The position numbers and the translations under genes are program-made. Positions 32,235-43,624 of a DNA stretch of 64,000 bases are shown here, piece after piece (within the stretch, counting starts at the first letter, position 1; every line of letters starts with the position of its first letter). Source of the stretch: Purpureocillium takamizusanense (Eukaryota; Ascomycota; Sordariomycetes; Hypocreales; Ophiocordycipitaceae); contig NC_063076.1 of NCBI RefSeq assembly GCF_022605165.1, forward strand, positions 2,046,001 through 2,110,000, read 5' to 3'. Below the pieces are notes generated by a model that was not told where the DNA came from, did no database searches, and saw only the letters and a program-made list of their open reading frames with translations.

Positions 32235-33196
32235 GATGGTTGGCCGCCTCACGCTGTTCGCTGTGAGACGGAAAGAGATGGGATGCGCGAATCGGGACGT
32301 CTATTCTGAGCGCTTTTCGAGTTCGAGATGTACGCAGGCCGATTAGTCGAGAGTGGGTTTTGGGTCAAGTCGGGTTCGTCAGCGGGATGCAAAGGAAGAA
32401 ACGCAGGTTGCAGCCGCTTGGTGCCTGCTGGTGGCGGGGCTTTTTTCAAGCATGGATTCAACAAAGCAGGCGGGCTGCAGGTGGCTGAGGGGTCAAAGAC
32501 GTCCCCGGCGCCTGCTGTCTGTCGTCACCGCTGCGACGGAAATTGGGTGCTCCCTCACTGTAGTGCACTCTACCAGGCTGCTAAGGTATGTAACTGTAAC
32601 GTACCGGGCTGGCATGCTGGGCTGGGGCCCGACAGGCTGGCCCCGCCTTCCAGTGGCCCTCCACTGCTCGTGCATTACAGGTGACGTGCCAATCCAATCC
32701 AGTGGACGCAAGATGAGCTGGGGGGTCGGTGAGGTGGCTCTTCGACGCCGAACTGCCCGCGGTTCCATGCCACGCCTTCCAGCCCTGCAGTCAGTCCCTA
32801 TCAGTTAGCGGGTGCCTGGCGGACGGCTACTGGCAGATCGGAGGCGACGTCCTCACGGCGCGGGACCAACCGCCCCTCACCCCTGACGACGACCGCCCTG
32901 CAGGGCTCTGCTGGCTCGACTCGGAGCTTGCATCAACTGCATCTCTTCCCCACGATGCAGCTCTCTCGCGCCCAGTTTCGACCCGACACGTCTCTAGCCG
33001 ACACCGGCAGAGACTGACTGCGCATGCATTCGCACCTGCTCAATGAAGCGCGCCAAGACGAATTCTTTCAATGGAGATGCGATGGATGCGTCCAGGAGGG
33101 CGTCGGCTTTGGCCAGGCTTCAAGGAAGCCGGGACTTCACGGCCCATCGCCTTGACATGGCCTAATCGATCGCACAATCTCCGTCCGGCCTTGGCT
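32235..33196. other. Divergent promoter region, SDS22 / alpha-beta hydrolase
   Basis: This is the spacer between head-to-head genes. A second ATG in frame with the hydrolase lies at 33071, so part of the right end might be translated. A separate 40-codon frame from 33043 (MKRAKTNSFNGDAMDASRRA) is probably an upstream ORF. Nothing else was recognised. Confidence 0.5.
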
Positions 33197-34307
33197 ATGT
33201 CAAGATCGCTGCACATTCCCTCCGCCGCTATGCCTCCCATCATATTCGCAGGGCTGTTCATGACCCTGTGGTGCTGGAAATGCACCATGTTGATCCTGTT
33301 CCAGAACCTCATCATCTACAACCCCTACATGCCGCCCAATGCGAGGAGCATGCTCATCTCCGACTTTGCCCGGCAATGCGGCGGGGTAGAATGGCGTGAG
33401 CAGCGCATAGAGTCGTTGGACAGGATAGAGATTGCTCTCTGCGTGAGTGAGATGTCGGCCCGAGGAGCCGCCAGATCGGGTAGCACTGCATCTCAGACTC
33501 CAGTCTACATTCTCTACTTTCAAGGTGGGCGCGCTCACTCGAGTTTCCGCGATCGATTGTGAGTATGACCACTGCGGGTAACTGACCATGTGCCCAGGCA
33601 ATGCCTCGTCACTGCCCCCTCGACTGCCGGATATTTCGTGGGTGCTGCGCCGCCTGAGAGACGGCGAAGAAGCGGTGCACTATACGACAGTTTGCCTGAG
33701 CTACCGCGGATTCTGGACCTCGCACGATCGACCTTCGGAGACGGGCATCAACAAGGATGCTGTGGCGGCGCTTCAATGGATATCGAAGCTCCATCGAAGC
33801 AAGGACGCTGCGCGCAAACTACCGGAACCGGTCGTGATACTCTGGGGACAGAGCATCGGCTGCGGCTTCGCGACCAACCTGGCCGCACGGTCAGAGTCGT
33901 CTTCAACCTTGAATATCAACGCGCTGGTGCTCGAAACACCCTTTACCAACACACGAGCGATGCTCAAGGCCATCTATCCTCAGCGGTGGCTACCATACCA
34001 ATATCTGTGGCCATTTCTTCGCACCCAGCTGGACTCGTGGAAGAACCTTGGCACGATAACTCGCAGACACACGCGTCGCCTGCCCGAGGTGTACATTGTC
34101 GAGGCAGCCAAGGACGAGCTCGTGCCACAAGATCACGGCGCCCTGCTGGAAGAGCGATGTGCAGATGTTGGACTCACGGTACACCGGCGTAGGGTGCGAG
34201 GGGCACTACACAACGATGTGTCGGTACGACAGGAGGGCAAGCGAGCATTGGCCGAGTCTATACTGTTGGCCATTCGCTCCGCCACACAGGCATCGAAGCA
34301 ACCCTGA
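33197..34307 (+). CDS. BEM46-like alpha/beta hydrolase, 345 aa, two exons
   Basis: Exons 33197-33524 and 33598-34307 (donor GTGGGC, acceptor CCCAG, phase 1). The N-terminus has a hydrophobic anchor (IIFAGLFMTLWCWKCTMLIL), then NLIIYNPYMPPNAR, the usual start of BEM46/ABHD13-like proteins. The catalytic triad is visible: nucleophile in WGQSIGCG (Ser about 195), Asp in AKDELVP (about 282) and His in GALHNDV (about 314). The oxyanion motif, normally HGNA or HGNAG, reads QGNAS at the exon junction. TYR/LSYRGF-type residues follow as in the family. Substrates of these membrane-anchored hydrolases are not well established. An in-frame ATG at 33071 would add 42 residues; the shorter start is preferred because the longer N-terminus is Arg/Trp-rich and unlike the family. 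Confidence 0.83.
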
Positions 34308-35568
34308 GTCCGGCGCAACGAGGCGAGAAAGCCTTCGGGTTTGGGAGAGACAAAACCCCGGCGTTTAGGATAAATATCAAAGGTCGCCGCCAGGCATCGA
34401 CTACGCGTATGCTAGCCTGGGTATGTGGTCAAATTCTGAAGCCCACGCCCTGGCCAGCGGCGGCGAATTGGGTCTGCTCATACTCAACTACTACCACACC
34501 GCAAGGGCGACCTTGCTTTTACACCGGCGCCATGGCGAAAAGACCAGTCACAGGTGGGTGGGGGAGCTGGACTGGCCGTGTACCCAGCGCGGGCAAGCCA
34601 TCCTTGCCTCGCCCGCCAAAAGAAACGGCACCGCGTGCGGTGCGCCGCGCCCATGTTGGCCGTTCACCTGCGCTTGTGAGGATGAGATAGCGAACGAGAC
34701 GACAGCGCAGCCACAGCAGCACAGCGAACGTCTCAGATACCCCCCAATTGATTTCAATTGACCATGATTGCGTCCAGCTACGAGAATCCGAGATTTTCTC
34801 CCATCTGGTTGTCCGAATATTTGCTACTCTGGGGGTCGAGATGCCGCAGGCCTTACCGCCCAGTCCTGGCCATCGGTGGATGCCTACCAGAGGGGCCTCG
34901 CCAAAGCACAGCCCACCCACCCGGCGCACACGCCATCCGCCTAGCCCCCCGGCAGCGCCAGTCGGGGAGCCTGGAGCCCCTGTCCCCGGACGACGCTTCC
35001 TCATCCTGCCCTGCCTGGCCGCCTCACGTGAATCCGTGTAAATATCGCGTGGCGGCCCCGTTAGCATCGCCACCCACTTAACGCGTCCCAGCCTAGCTGG
35101 TCGCGCCAACTGCCTTAACTCTCGTCAAACCGCACTGACGTTAGTTACCAGGACGCCTTGTCCGCCCATATCCTTGCGTGATTGTCAGCCGTCATCACAG
35201 GGTTGCCTGCAGGTGTTAAGGGGGGGGGCGGCCTCCTGGCTATAAAGGAGCAATGGCCGCCACCTCGCGTCTTCGGCAGATTTTGCCGCCTCGTCGTCTG
35301 GCCGCCTCGTCCTTGCCTCGACCACTCGATGCCTTAGGTAGGTCTTTCTTTCGTTTGTGCCTGCAGGCGCCATAAAATCCAGTCAAACTGCACGTCCCCA
35401 CCTTGTGTGTGTTGGGGTTTCGTCTTCCGGTCCCTTTTGGCCTCTGTGCCTGTATTTTATCCACTCGCTCTTCCTGCACACGACCTTCCTCGTCCTCAGC
35501 ACCGTGCCATCGAAGCCACTCATTCGCCATCGCCGCCGCCCGCCCGCCGACCGGGGGCGTCCGCAGAC
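34308..35568. other. Intergenic, promoter region of the BTB gene
   Basis: It holds the 3' flank of the hydrolase gene and a long leader before the BTB start codon, including a G-rich run at about 35220-35229 and a pyrimidine-rich stretch from about 35340. No gene was recognised; the 196-codon minus-strand frame here is Arg/Gly-biased and family-free. Confidence 0.55.
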
Positions 35569-36595
35569 ATGTTCAGCAAACGGTTCGAGACCTCCAACAG
35601 GAGCTTCTCCAAGAGCCACAAGCTCTCCAAGTCGAGTTCGTCCTTTAGCAGGGAGAGCGGCGTGTCCAAGCGGCGACATGAGTCTCGCCACCGCAGGCCA
35701 GGAACGGCCTCAACCACGACAGCCACCGACGGCATCGGCACGTCCACGTGGGTGAAAACCTCATACTTTTTGCATGCATTCGCCTTGCAGTGTGACTGAC
35801 TCTCCACTCGCAGCAGCACATCCTCTCCAGTCGTGACCCTCGTCATCGGGGCCGAGCAGCGACTGTTTGCCGCGCACGAAGAGGTGCTGTGTGCAAGTCC
35901 CTTCTTCTTCAACGCCCTCCGAAACGGGTACATGGACCCGTCGGCGAAACGCATCGCCCTGGCCGACGAGGAGCCGGAAATCTTCAGCTCCGTGCTCGAG
36001 TTTCTGTACAAGGGCGACTACTACCCGCGCCTGCTGCACAACAAGCGTCGGAACTCGTGGGAGCTGGAGCCCACCGCCGGCGACGGGAGGTCCGAGAGCA
36101 TCGTCTACCACCGAGGCATCGACGGCGACCTGCTCAAGGACACTGTCATATACTGCGCAGCAGAAAAGTACGGGCTCGAGGAGCTGAAGAAGTTGGCGCT
36201 GCGTAAGCAAGGCCTCCGTAAGTTCAAACAGTCTCCAGCAGCCTTGTCGTCTCTCATCACTGACTTGTACTTGCAGAATCGGGCATTCAGTGCAGCACCA
36301 TCCTGGCGTCCGCACGATACGCATACGCCAACACGCCAGACAACGACTCCAAGCTTCGTGCACATTATCTCGCTCTGATTATTCGTTCACGCAGCACGTT
36401 CAAGCGCAGCGGCACCATGCAGCTTGAGATGTTCAACGGCGGCACGCCGCTGTTCTTTGACCTCTTTGTGGCCTTGTGCAACCACGTCGACGACATCTCG
36501 TCCGCACAGTAAGTCAGCCGTCTACATGATCATGATGACACATCTTGACCTTGGTCTCCCGTAGAAGCACCCCACGATCTAACCGCCACTACTGA
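35569..36595 (+). CDS. BTB/POZ-domain protein, 281 aa, four exons
   Basis: Exons 35569-35747, 35814-36217, 36277-36508 and 36565-36595. The N-terminal 60 residues are Ser/Lys/Arg-rich and disordered. The BTB fold follows: VTLVIGAEQRLFAAHEEVLC, SPFFFNALRNGYMD, the PEIFSSVLEFLYKGDYYPRL block, then DLLKDTVIYCAAEKYGLEEL. The C-terminal part (TILASARYAYANTPDND, LALIIRSRSTFKRSGTM, LFFDLFVALCNHVDD) is conserved in filamentous-fungal BTB proteins. BTB domains dimerise and often serve as Cullin-3 adaptors; a specific role is not known. The last junction is uncertain: with the final intron spliced the protein ends QSTPRSNRHY, but if it is retained, a TAA overlapping the GTAAGT donor ends it at 36512. 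Confidence 0.85.
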
Positions 36596-37668
36596 TGCCC
36601 CGGCACGCTCATCGATGGCCGTTCGCAACGTTCCCAACGAGCCTCATACTTTTTCCGCTCATCCGCCGTCCGTGACATGGGTGTGTCCGCGAAAGCGTTT
36701 ATATAAACCGCACAAAAACAAGCACACAGTCGAGCGTTCTCGGAGTTATGGTTTTCTTGGAGGTGATTTAGTAAAGTCTACTGCTTTCGTTGCTACCCAT
36801 GTACAATTACTCTTCTCGGTTGGACTTATACCTAGGATCCCCTACTTTGGACTAACGGGGATCCCCTTTTCTCCTTGTTGGTCTATCTCTTTGGAAGGCA
36901 TCCCGAGCCGCTAGATATTGACGGGCAGCGTATGGGACGGCGCTAGTTGAGGTTACGCAAGACTGACCCGATGTCCTCGCCACGCGGACGACTGTAAAAT
37001 TACCCTTCGTAGCACTCGTTGGACGCTTTTAGAGAGAAAACAAGAGGCTTGGAGATGGCTAGTCCGTCATGTGAGCACATGCACCACGGTCCCCCCCTCG
37101 CGTGAATGATGGAAAGATGGCAAGACGGCGTTGTAGGCAATCTTGCTCTGCTTGTAAACAGGCCAATGTCGCCACACTAACCCCAAAGGTCGTCGGTGTT
37201 TTTCCGAGCGCTATGACGCACGATCGTGCTCCCTTGCCTTGCAAAAGAAGAGACTGCTCTTCAAAGGTTCTCATTTGGCCCCAAAATGAGTCATGAAGTC
37301 TCGGGAGGAGCGTGCATGGTCAAAGCTGAAGGGGGGGTGGCAGGGGACGCCTGGACGGACGGACGGGGGTGCGACCCGGCAACTAGCTCGCCTTGCGAAA
37401 TGCACACCGTCGTGACGACTCAGAGATTCAACACCCTTTGACCGTGAGTTCTAGTACAGTACAGTCGGGAAGTTTACCTAGGACACTCACACATGCATCG
37501 CGATTATCGACATGACCAGCAGGCACATTCGCAGTTTGCTGCAAGCCGAGTAGTGTATACACCTACATCCTCATCTATCATGCACTGTGACCAGCGCTGT
37601 TTCGGTCGTGGCTCAGCGTGAATCATACCTCATGCCTCGTCTTCTCAGGTAGCGTGCGCGTCCACCCC
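36596..37668. other. Intergenic, convergent 3' flanks
   Basis: It lies between the ends of the BTB (+) and CSN12 (-) genes and is AT-richer than its neighbours. A GGATCCCC/GGGGATCC inverted repeat occupies 36835-36864. No gene was found. Confidence 0.55.
36835..36866. repeat. Inverted repeat GGATCCCC-N14-GGGGATCC
   Basis: Arms at 36835-36842 and 36857-36864; the right arm extends to the self-complementary GGGGATCCCC (36857-36866). It could form a hairpin in the 3' region downstream of the BTB gene. Confidence 0.8.
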
Positions 37669-39500
37669 TCAAACCCCCGTGCCAGGGAAAGCGCCCTTCT
37701 TGGAAAGCACGACGATGCCGCGTTCGCGGGCAATATAGCCTTTCATCAAGTCCTGTCGGGCGATATTCGTCAGTGACTCATGTCTTGTACAGGAAGTGAT
37801 AGGCGTGGTGCGTCAGAGCAGACGGGTGCCTTTGCTCCTGAGGCATCCTATGCTATACGCCCAACGGGTCGGTCGACGCAGCGCCGAGTCAGGCGATTAT
37901 TGGGGTTGCCGCACAGCGCACTACGCGCAACATATAGGCTTCTTGGGTTTCCAAGACTAAACATACCTTGTAAATCATGTTGGCCAAAAGACACTCCACC
38001 TCATCTGTGTCCACAGTCTCTCCGCCACTTCCCATGCAGATCGCGGCGCGAAACTCTGCTACAGGCACTCTTGTCCGCCGAACCGGCGGCGCTGTGTCTC
38101 CATCTTTGGCTTCGTCGAAGCCCCCAGCGATGAAGACTTTGCGCAGAAGGTTGCGCAAGGCAATATCGCGGCAGCGCTCAAGCGTCAGGTAAATGCGTCT
38201 CCTGACAAAGACGTCTTCGCCGTGTTGCAGCGCAATATCGAACTGCCGCAAGTCCCCCTGTCGAATGCATTGTGCAAGGGGCAAGAACAGGTCCTGGAGC
38301 CGCGGGAAAGGCTCTAACAGTTTCTTCGTCGGGAGAACATGGCTGGTGAGCAGCCGGCACGGGATGAGATAAGTCAAGATGCGTCTGCATAACGTCAGTT
38401 TCGCACGTGGTCGTGTCGGCTTTGAAGGCGTACTCTAAGTTCGCTTTTGCATCCTTATGGCAAAGGTTCCACGCCTGCACAAGGTGTTTCTCGGCCTGCT
38501 CGTCCGGTCAGATCGTCATCGTCATGGGCGCTGGGCAGACATCGCGAAACAAGAAACATAAGATTCGGCGCGCACCTGAACGTAGTTCTCCTCAAGAAAA
38601 AATAGCACTCCCTCATAATACTTGAAAGTCACTCTCTGAGCCTTCGGGAAAGACTCTAGGGACGGCATGTCTCCTTTGTCGTTGTAAACGGCCAGGGTTT
38701 TCAAAATTGTCCGCGAAAGGGAGGCCGAGTTTAACTTGAAGTACGTCTTGAAGAGCAGGTTAATGACAAAGTATATGCCCCATTTCCGCGATTCTCCGAT
38801 GGGGGCTCTTTACATCACGGTCAGCTCGTCTACACCCAACGCTGAGCGCAGTGTTGCATACCTATCGTTCAAACACAATGTGAAGATGCGCTTCAAGTGC
38901 TGTTCGCAATCTCTCAGCTGCGCTTGCTTCTCAGACTCTGGATCGAAGTCATCTTGCATGAGAGAAGCGGCGGTGGTTGGATCGGCGGAACTGCGGCTGC
39001 GTTCGTCGTCGGACTTGATGGCAAAAAGCCGAAGATACTTGCCAACGAGATAGAGACTTGGAATTGTCCATGCCTCGAAGCCAAAGTTGTTGTATCCTCG
39101 TATCAGCATGGACGTGAGCTCTTTCCATGACTCGTATACCTTGGTCCACGTGGACTGCAGGCTCGGTCAGTCAGCAACTCTGTCAGTCATGGGCGCAAAC
39201 ACTGGACTCTCGTACCTTCCCGCTCTCGCCCGCGAGGATCTCACCGATGGCATTCCAATAAGCTGCATACACCTCCACCCAGCCGTTAATCTCGTCGACA
39301 TCGAGGTTCACCCGATATGAAGATTGCGTCTTTATAAAATGCTTGATGTCCCCCTTTACGCTGTGGGAGTTGGTGCTTTGCCAGATTTTTCTCAGCCTAT
39401 GAGCGTCATCTGGTGGCGCAACTGGCGACAGTGTCTGCGCGAGCAGATATCCGTTTCTAACGGTCTGCGCCTCGGCGAACTGCTCAAATAGCTCGTTCAT
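37669..39500 (-). CDS. csn12: CSN12-like PCI-domain protein, 457 aa, six exons
   Basis: Exons (minus strand) 39500-39216, 39154-38862, 38807-38576, 38495-38434, 38384-37967 and 37752-37669; all phases agree and the total is 458 codons. The protein begins [20 protein letters not shown]. Family landmarks: [20 protein letters not shown], the [20 protein letters not shown] helices, [20 protein letters not shown] at the exon 4/5 junction, the PCI winged-helix region ([13 protein letters not shown], then [20 protein letters not shown]), and a C-terminus [23 protein letters not shown]12 was named for the COP9 signalosome; in yeast Csn12 works with Thp3 in transcription elongation and mRNA maturation. 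The acceptor of exon 3 is the weak GTAAAG, but it restores the family-typical NDRAPI. Intron 5 is long (about 214 nt). Confidence 0.92.
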
Positions 39501-40089
39501 CGCGGCAGGGCGAACGTCATGGAACAAGCAGTGAGACTGCCACTGCTCAGTCCCCTTAGGCTAGTAAGAGGTTGCCACCGATTGTTAGGCTCCAGGAGAT
39601 GGCCAATGTGAGAATTGAAGGCTGCCTTGATGCGTCGTATGTAGAAGGTATCTGGCAAACGGGGATCTTGACTCCTAAAGAGCAACAGCTGGCATGAGAT
39701 GGTGGGTAAGCTCCAAGCCTGCAACTTGCCTCCAGGCAGCTGGTCAACCAGAACCGGTACGTACCCGAGCCAATTGCCGCTTACCCTCTTTGTGCTAGTG
39801 TCAAAATGGGTAGGAAGCACCCAGCACATAGCGTGATTTTTCACGTGATCGCAAAATCAGACTCCGGCGGGTCGCCTCGTTACTGAACAGCCAATCGTTG
39901 TCGAGGTCTAAGCCCTCCACCGTGTGTCCCTTCCAGCCCTCTCCACCCTCCCACACACAAAAATTATCGCCGTGTCCCTTCGCAACTTCAGACAATCTTC
40001 AAATTTCGCCAGCAGTTGGAGACATTGACCACCGTCACCGTAAGTCGGCAACGCCATTGCAATTGTCTCTGTTACTGACAGGAATACAG
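39501..40089. other. Divergent promoter, csn12 / eL20
   Basis: A 589-bp spacer between two head-to-head genes. A pyrimidine-rich stretch near 39917-39957 precedes the eL20 start codon, as is common for ribosomal protein genes. The minus-strand frame at 39497-39844 is out of register with the CSN12 protein and is not believed. Confidence 0.6.
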
Positions 40090-41037
40090 ATGGGTAAGCA
40101 TCCTTTTAGCTATTACGTGATTTCAGCCCGACGCCGCACGCCTACCGAGGAGTTGAGGAAGAAGCGAACGTGCCCGCCGGATCGACGAGTCTCGACGACC
40201 AGAGTATCCGTTTGCACGGCGCATAGCCGCAGCCATGGACGAAACAAGGGATTGCCTAGACGTCCCGGTGCACTCTTTGCGTTCTTTGCGGAAGGCAGCA
40301 CGAATCGCATCCGCGACTTGCACGACGACGTCCTTCGAACTTGAAATCAACGCGACCCGCGACTACAACGAGCTCGCTCAACTTCTCTGTGTGGCGTCGG
40401 CGGCGGGCTGTGATACTGGCACATCAGTCTGGGTCAAGGTACTGACCGTAACGCAGGTCGTCTTCAGGAATACGAGGTCATCGGGCGCCATTTGCCCACT
40501 GAGGCCAACCCTACCCCGGACATGTACCGGATGACCATCTTCGCCCCCAACGAGACGGTTGCCAAGTCCCGATTCTGGTACTTCCTTCGCGGTCTCCGCA
40601 AGGTCAAGAAGGCCACCGGCGAGATCGTCTCCGTCAAGGCCCAGCACGAGAAGCACCCCCAGAAGGTCAAGAACTTTGGCATCTGGCTGCGCTACGACTC
40701 GCGCTCCGGCACCCACAACATGTACAAGGAGTACCGCGAGATGTCCCGCGTCGACGCTGTCGAGGCTCTGTACTCCGACATGGCTGCCCGCCACCGCGCT
40801 CGCTTCAGGTCGATCCACGTACGTTTCCCACGACACAGTAATTGCGAGGGAGAACTGCAGACCACTGACCTTGAATAGATTCTCCGCGTTGTTGAGCTCG
40901 AGAAGACCGAGGACGTCAAGCGCCCCTACATCAGGCAGCTCGTCACCAAGAACCTCAAGTTCCCTCTTCCCCACCGTGTCACCAAGGCCGCCAGCACGAA
41001 GCTGTTCAGCGCGCAGCGACCCTCCACGTTCGCTTAG
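40090..41037 (+). CDS. rpl20: 60S ribosomal protein eL20 (L18a/L20), 174 aa, three exons
   Basis: Exons 40090-40093 (ATGG only), 40457-40818 and 40879-41037. The product starts [20 protein letters not shown] and continues with [50 protein letters not shown] and the C-terminal [20 protein letters not shown], which is diagnostic of eL20. It sits on the large ribosomal subunit near the central protuberance/5S RNP side. The four-base first exon and a 363-nt first intron are typical of fungal ribosomal protein genes, where the first intron often helps expression. Open frames inside the intron (starting [10 protein letters not shown]) come from reading through the donor and are not protein. Confidence 0.97.
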
Positions 41038-41895
41038 GGTGTTTTTGGTTTTGAAGACGGTTGGGCAGGGTTCTGCGGGTGTTCACTAGGGATCATGGAA
41101 ATATCAACTGCATTTGCCTGACAAAACGGGCAGCGAATGAACCAAAAAATCTGGAACCTACGGACTTGCGCCTAGATGACGTGACGTGAGGCTATGCACT
41201 TGGGCGGTGCGAGGCAGGCGAATCCGACGGATATCGACGGCATGGACAGCGCGACTCGCTGTGCTCTTAAGAGGTGGCCGCTGTATGCGACGAGCCTCAA
41301 TTGTATTTTGGCCTCAAATCAATCACCCATTGCCTTACGAGTACGACTTCCGAATTCAAGGAGGCAGGAGATAAGATTGCGTCTTGACCCCCGCGTTGGT
41401 CATTCTGTGAGCCGCCGAGCTTACCCGCGTCAGTTGTGCCCAGCCGCTATTCGAGGGGATTCTGAACAGGGATGTTTCGAACTTCTGAATTGAGGCATTG
41501 CGCGACCGTTAATGGTATGCAGATTGTGCTCAAGCGGTGCTGACACGAATACGGCCTTTACAGGCGGACAGACTTGGCCGGTAGGAACCATCGTGTACGG
41601 TACCCCACAACGCCGAGTGGCTTTTTGGTAGACCGGCCGTCAGTTGCCGTGACTCACCGCAGAGATAAATTTCTAGGAATTGAGCCCTTGGACTTTTAGC
41701 AAAAAAATCCGGACAGCACCTTGTGTTTCGTGTGTAGTCATTTTCTCAGCCATTTACGCACAGTCACGGTAGGGCATCGAGCGAGTTGGACAAGAGACAA
41801 CCGCCAGCCACAACTCGGCGGAAAGACCCTCGGAAACCTCGGCGCCGCGAATACACACGCCTGTTTCGGACGCCAAAGTCCATCACACAACCAAA
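41038..41895. other. Intergenic between eL20 and GNAT genes
   Basis: It holds the eL20 3' flank and the GNAT promoter. No coding exon, tRNA or repeat was recognised. Confidence 0.55.
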
Positions 41896-42609
41896 ATGCT
41901 CGAGCCAACGCCGATGGAATGGATCACGGTCAAGACGACCCTCCCCGCGGTGCCATACCCGCTGCTAGACGGCCGGCCAGACATCCGGACGGAGCGGCTC
42001 ATTCTGCGGCGGACGCTGGAGAGCGACCTCGACGGGTGGCACGCGCTGCGGGTGCAGCCCGAGGTGATGCAGTGGACCTCGCAGGGGCACCCGGACCCGG
42101 ACGTGGCGTGGTCGCGCGAGCAGATGAAGAAGCGGCTCGCGCCGCAGGGCGACGCCAAGTACGAGTTCGTCATCTGCATCGCCGAGACTGGCGAGATGAT
42201 CGGCACGGGCGGCTGCCACATGGTCGTCGGGGAGCTCGGCTGGCCCGTCATCGGGTACATGCTGCGCAAGGAGTTTTGGGGCAAGGGCTACGCGACGGAG
42301 CTGGTCAGGGGCTTCCTCGAGGCGTGGTGGGCGCTGCCCCGGGCAGAGGTCGAGCTCAAGGTGGAAAAGAGCAGCGTCTCCTGGCGGGCCGGGCCAGACG
42401 ACAACGACAACGACAACGACAACGATGACGGCGGGCTCGTCGACGAGTGCATCGTGGCCGTGACGCTCGACTCCAACACCGCCAGCCAAAACGTGCTGCG
42501 CAAGTGCAACCTCGACCTCGTCAAGGTCTGGGAGGAGGACGACATTCGCGACCCGACGCAGAGGGCGGTCCTGTACGCCTTTGCCGGGCGCAACCCAGCC
42601 GCGAGCTGA
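41896..42609 (+). CDS. GNAT-family N-acetyltransferase (RimJ/RimL type), 237 aa
   Basis: A single-exon frame. The N-terminal TERLILRRTLESDLDGWHAL motif is the hallmark of RimJ/RimL-type acetyltransferases (Acetyltransf_3). The acetyl-CoA-binding motif A is PVIGYMLRKEFWGKGYATEL (about residues 117-136), with the GKGYAT P-loop, and the later NTASQNVLRKCNL segment is the usual NxxSxxVxxKxGF motif B region in variant form. A (Asp-Asn) repeat run from GACAAC codons interrupts the region between motifs A and B (about residues 169-176), where members normally have only a loop. The substrate is unknown. GC-rich codon use and the absence of introns differ from most neighbours; a bacterial origin is possible but not shown. 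Confidence 0.88.
   Translation: MLEPTPMEWITVKTTLPAVPYPLLDGRPDIRTERLILRRTLESDLDGWHALRVQPEVMQWTSQGHPDPDVAWSREQMKKRLAPQGDAKYEFVICIAETGEMIGTGGCHMVVGELGWPVIGYMLRKEFWGKGYATELVRGFLEAWWALPRAEVELKVEKSSVSWRAGPDDNDNDNDNDDGGLVDECIVAVTLDSNTASQNVLRKCNLDLVKVWEEDDIRDPTQRAVLYAFAGRNPAAS
42399..42429 (+). repeat. GACAAC coding repeat (Asp-Asn run)
   Basis: About four GACAAC units plus GATGAC inside the acetyltransferase gene, giving an Asp/Asn run in a loop of the protein. Its length may differ between strains without breaking the frame, since the unit is 6 nt. Confidence 0.9.
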
Positions 42610-43053
42610 GACGCACCCGCGCCTACTGCTCGAAAACTCTCGGTCTCAAACCTGCGATGGCCGTAGCATGATTGCAACAGCGATCGCTGTGGGCGTGGAT
42701 AGGCTCTGCATGAGTAGATATCTGTTTTGTTAGGCGTGCCTTTGGCTGGGTGGCGCGTGATGATAAAAATTCAGGTACGAAGTACAAATCTTCCAAAAAA
42801 GAAAATCAACGGTGACGTCGTGGTCCGATCTGGTGACTCGGTTGTCGCGGACGCGTCGCAATCAGCTACGTACTTCGTATGCGCTCTAAAGTCGTGGCTT
42901 GCGACAGCCTACCCTATATCATTGCCACATGCGCAAACTAAAGACTCTAAACATCCTCCCTCCCTTCAAAAGACAATTGAAGACTTACTTTTATCACTGG
43001 AATCATCCACTGCTTGCCATCTCATCCGCATCTTCCCTTAACGAGACAACACG
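42610..43053. other. Intergenic between GNAT and DUF1772 genes
   Basis: It contains AGGTACGAAGTACAAA near 42774 and TACTTCGTATG near 42871, members of the TACTTCGTA-type motif that recurs in this window's spacers. No gene was found. Confidence 0.55.
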
Positions 43054-43624
43054 ATGCAGTTCTCAGGGCCCACCCTCGTCGCTGTCGCCACAGGCATCGT
43101 GGGATCCGCCTGGGCATCAGGTAAGTCCATACACTGTTATAGTCGGGTTCGCGTCGCAGGGCGTGGCACATGACTTAAAAGCTCATGCCCTCTATAAAAA
43201 CACAGGCGTCATCACGAGTCTCACACTCATTTCAATCCCATCTGCAAAAGCAGTGCCTGAAAAGGCCGTGGCTTTCTGGGCCGACTTGTTCGCCCGTGGT
43301 GCCGCTCTCATGCCAAAGGCTGGAGCCACCGTTGCCTTGGCCTATGCGTACGTCGCCTACGATGTACGTTGCGCGGGCGGGCAGTGGCAGCTGTTCGCAG
43401 CTGCGGCCGCGAGTGTCATGGGCATCGTGCCATTTACCTTGCTCGTCATGGCCGACACCAACGACAAGCTGCACAAGTTACACAAGGATGGAACTTCGGG
43501 ATCAGAACACCACGCGAAGGAGTTGCTTGACCGATGGGGCACCATGAACTTTGTGCGCGGTCTCATGCCCCTTGCTGGTTCTATTCTGGGTTTCAAGGCG
43601 TATCTTGACAACTCGCATTGGTAG
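43054..43624 (+). CDS. DUF1772 (anthrone oxygenase-like) membrane protein, 161 aa, two exons
   Basis: Exons 43054-43120 and 43206-43624 (donor GTAAGT, acceptor ACAG, phase 1). The protein begins MQFSGPTLVAVATGIVGSAW and has about four hydrophobic helices, ending in a helix with PLAGSILGFKAYL. The mid-protein run PFTLLVMADTNDKLHKL and the later KELLDRWGTMNFVRGLMPL match the DUF1772 family pattern (a conserved Asn-Asp loop, then W-x-x-x-N-x-x-R). Some family members are anthrone oxygenases in polyketide pathways, but no polyketide synthase or tailoring gene lies nearby, so a secondary-metabolite role is not supported. It is the kind of small stand-alone DUF1772 protein common in ascomycetes. 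Confidence 0.82.

Noticed and set aside
36660..36915. Continuation of the BTB protein into the 36615-36914 frame
   Set aside because: The spliced frame stops at 36595; the downstream frame is different and not protein-like.
39497..39844. Minus-strand frame upstream of CSN12
   Set aside because: Overlaps the CSN12 start out of frame and is not needed for that protein; no family match.
43054..43624. Anthrone-oxygenase gene as part of a polyketide cluster
   Set aside because: No polyketide synthase, thioesterase or tailoring gene occurs within the window, so a cluster is not supported.
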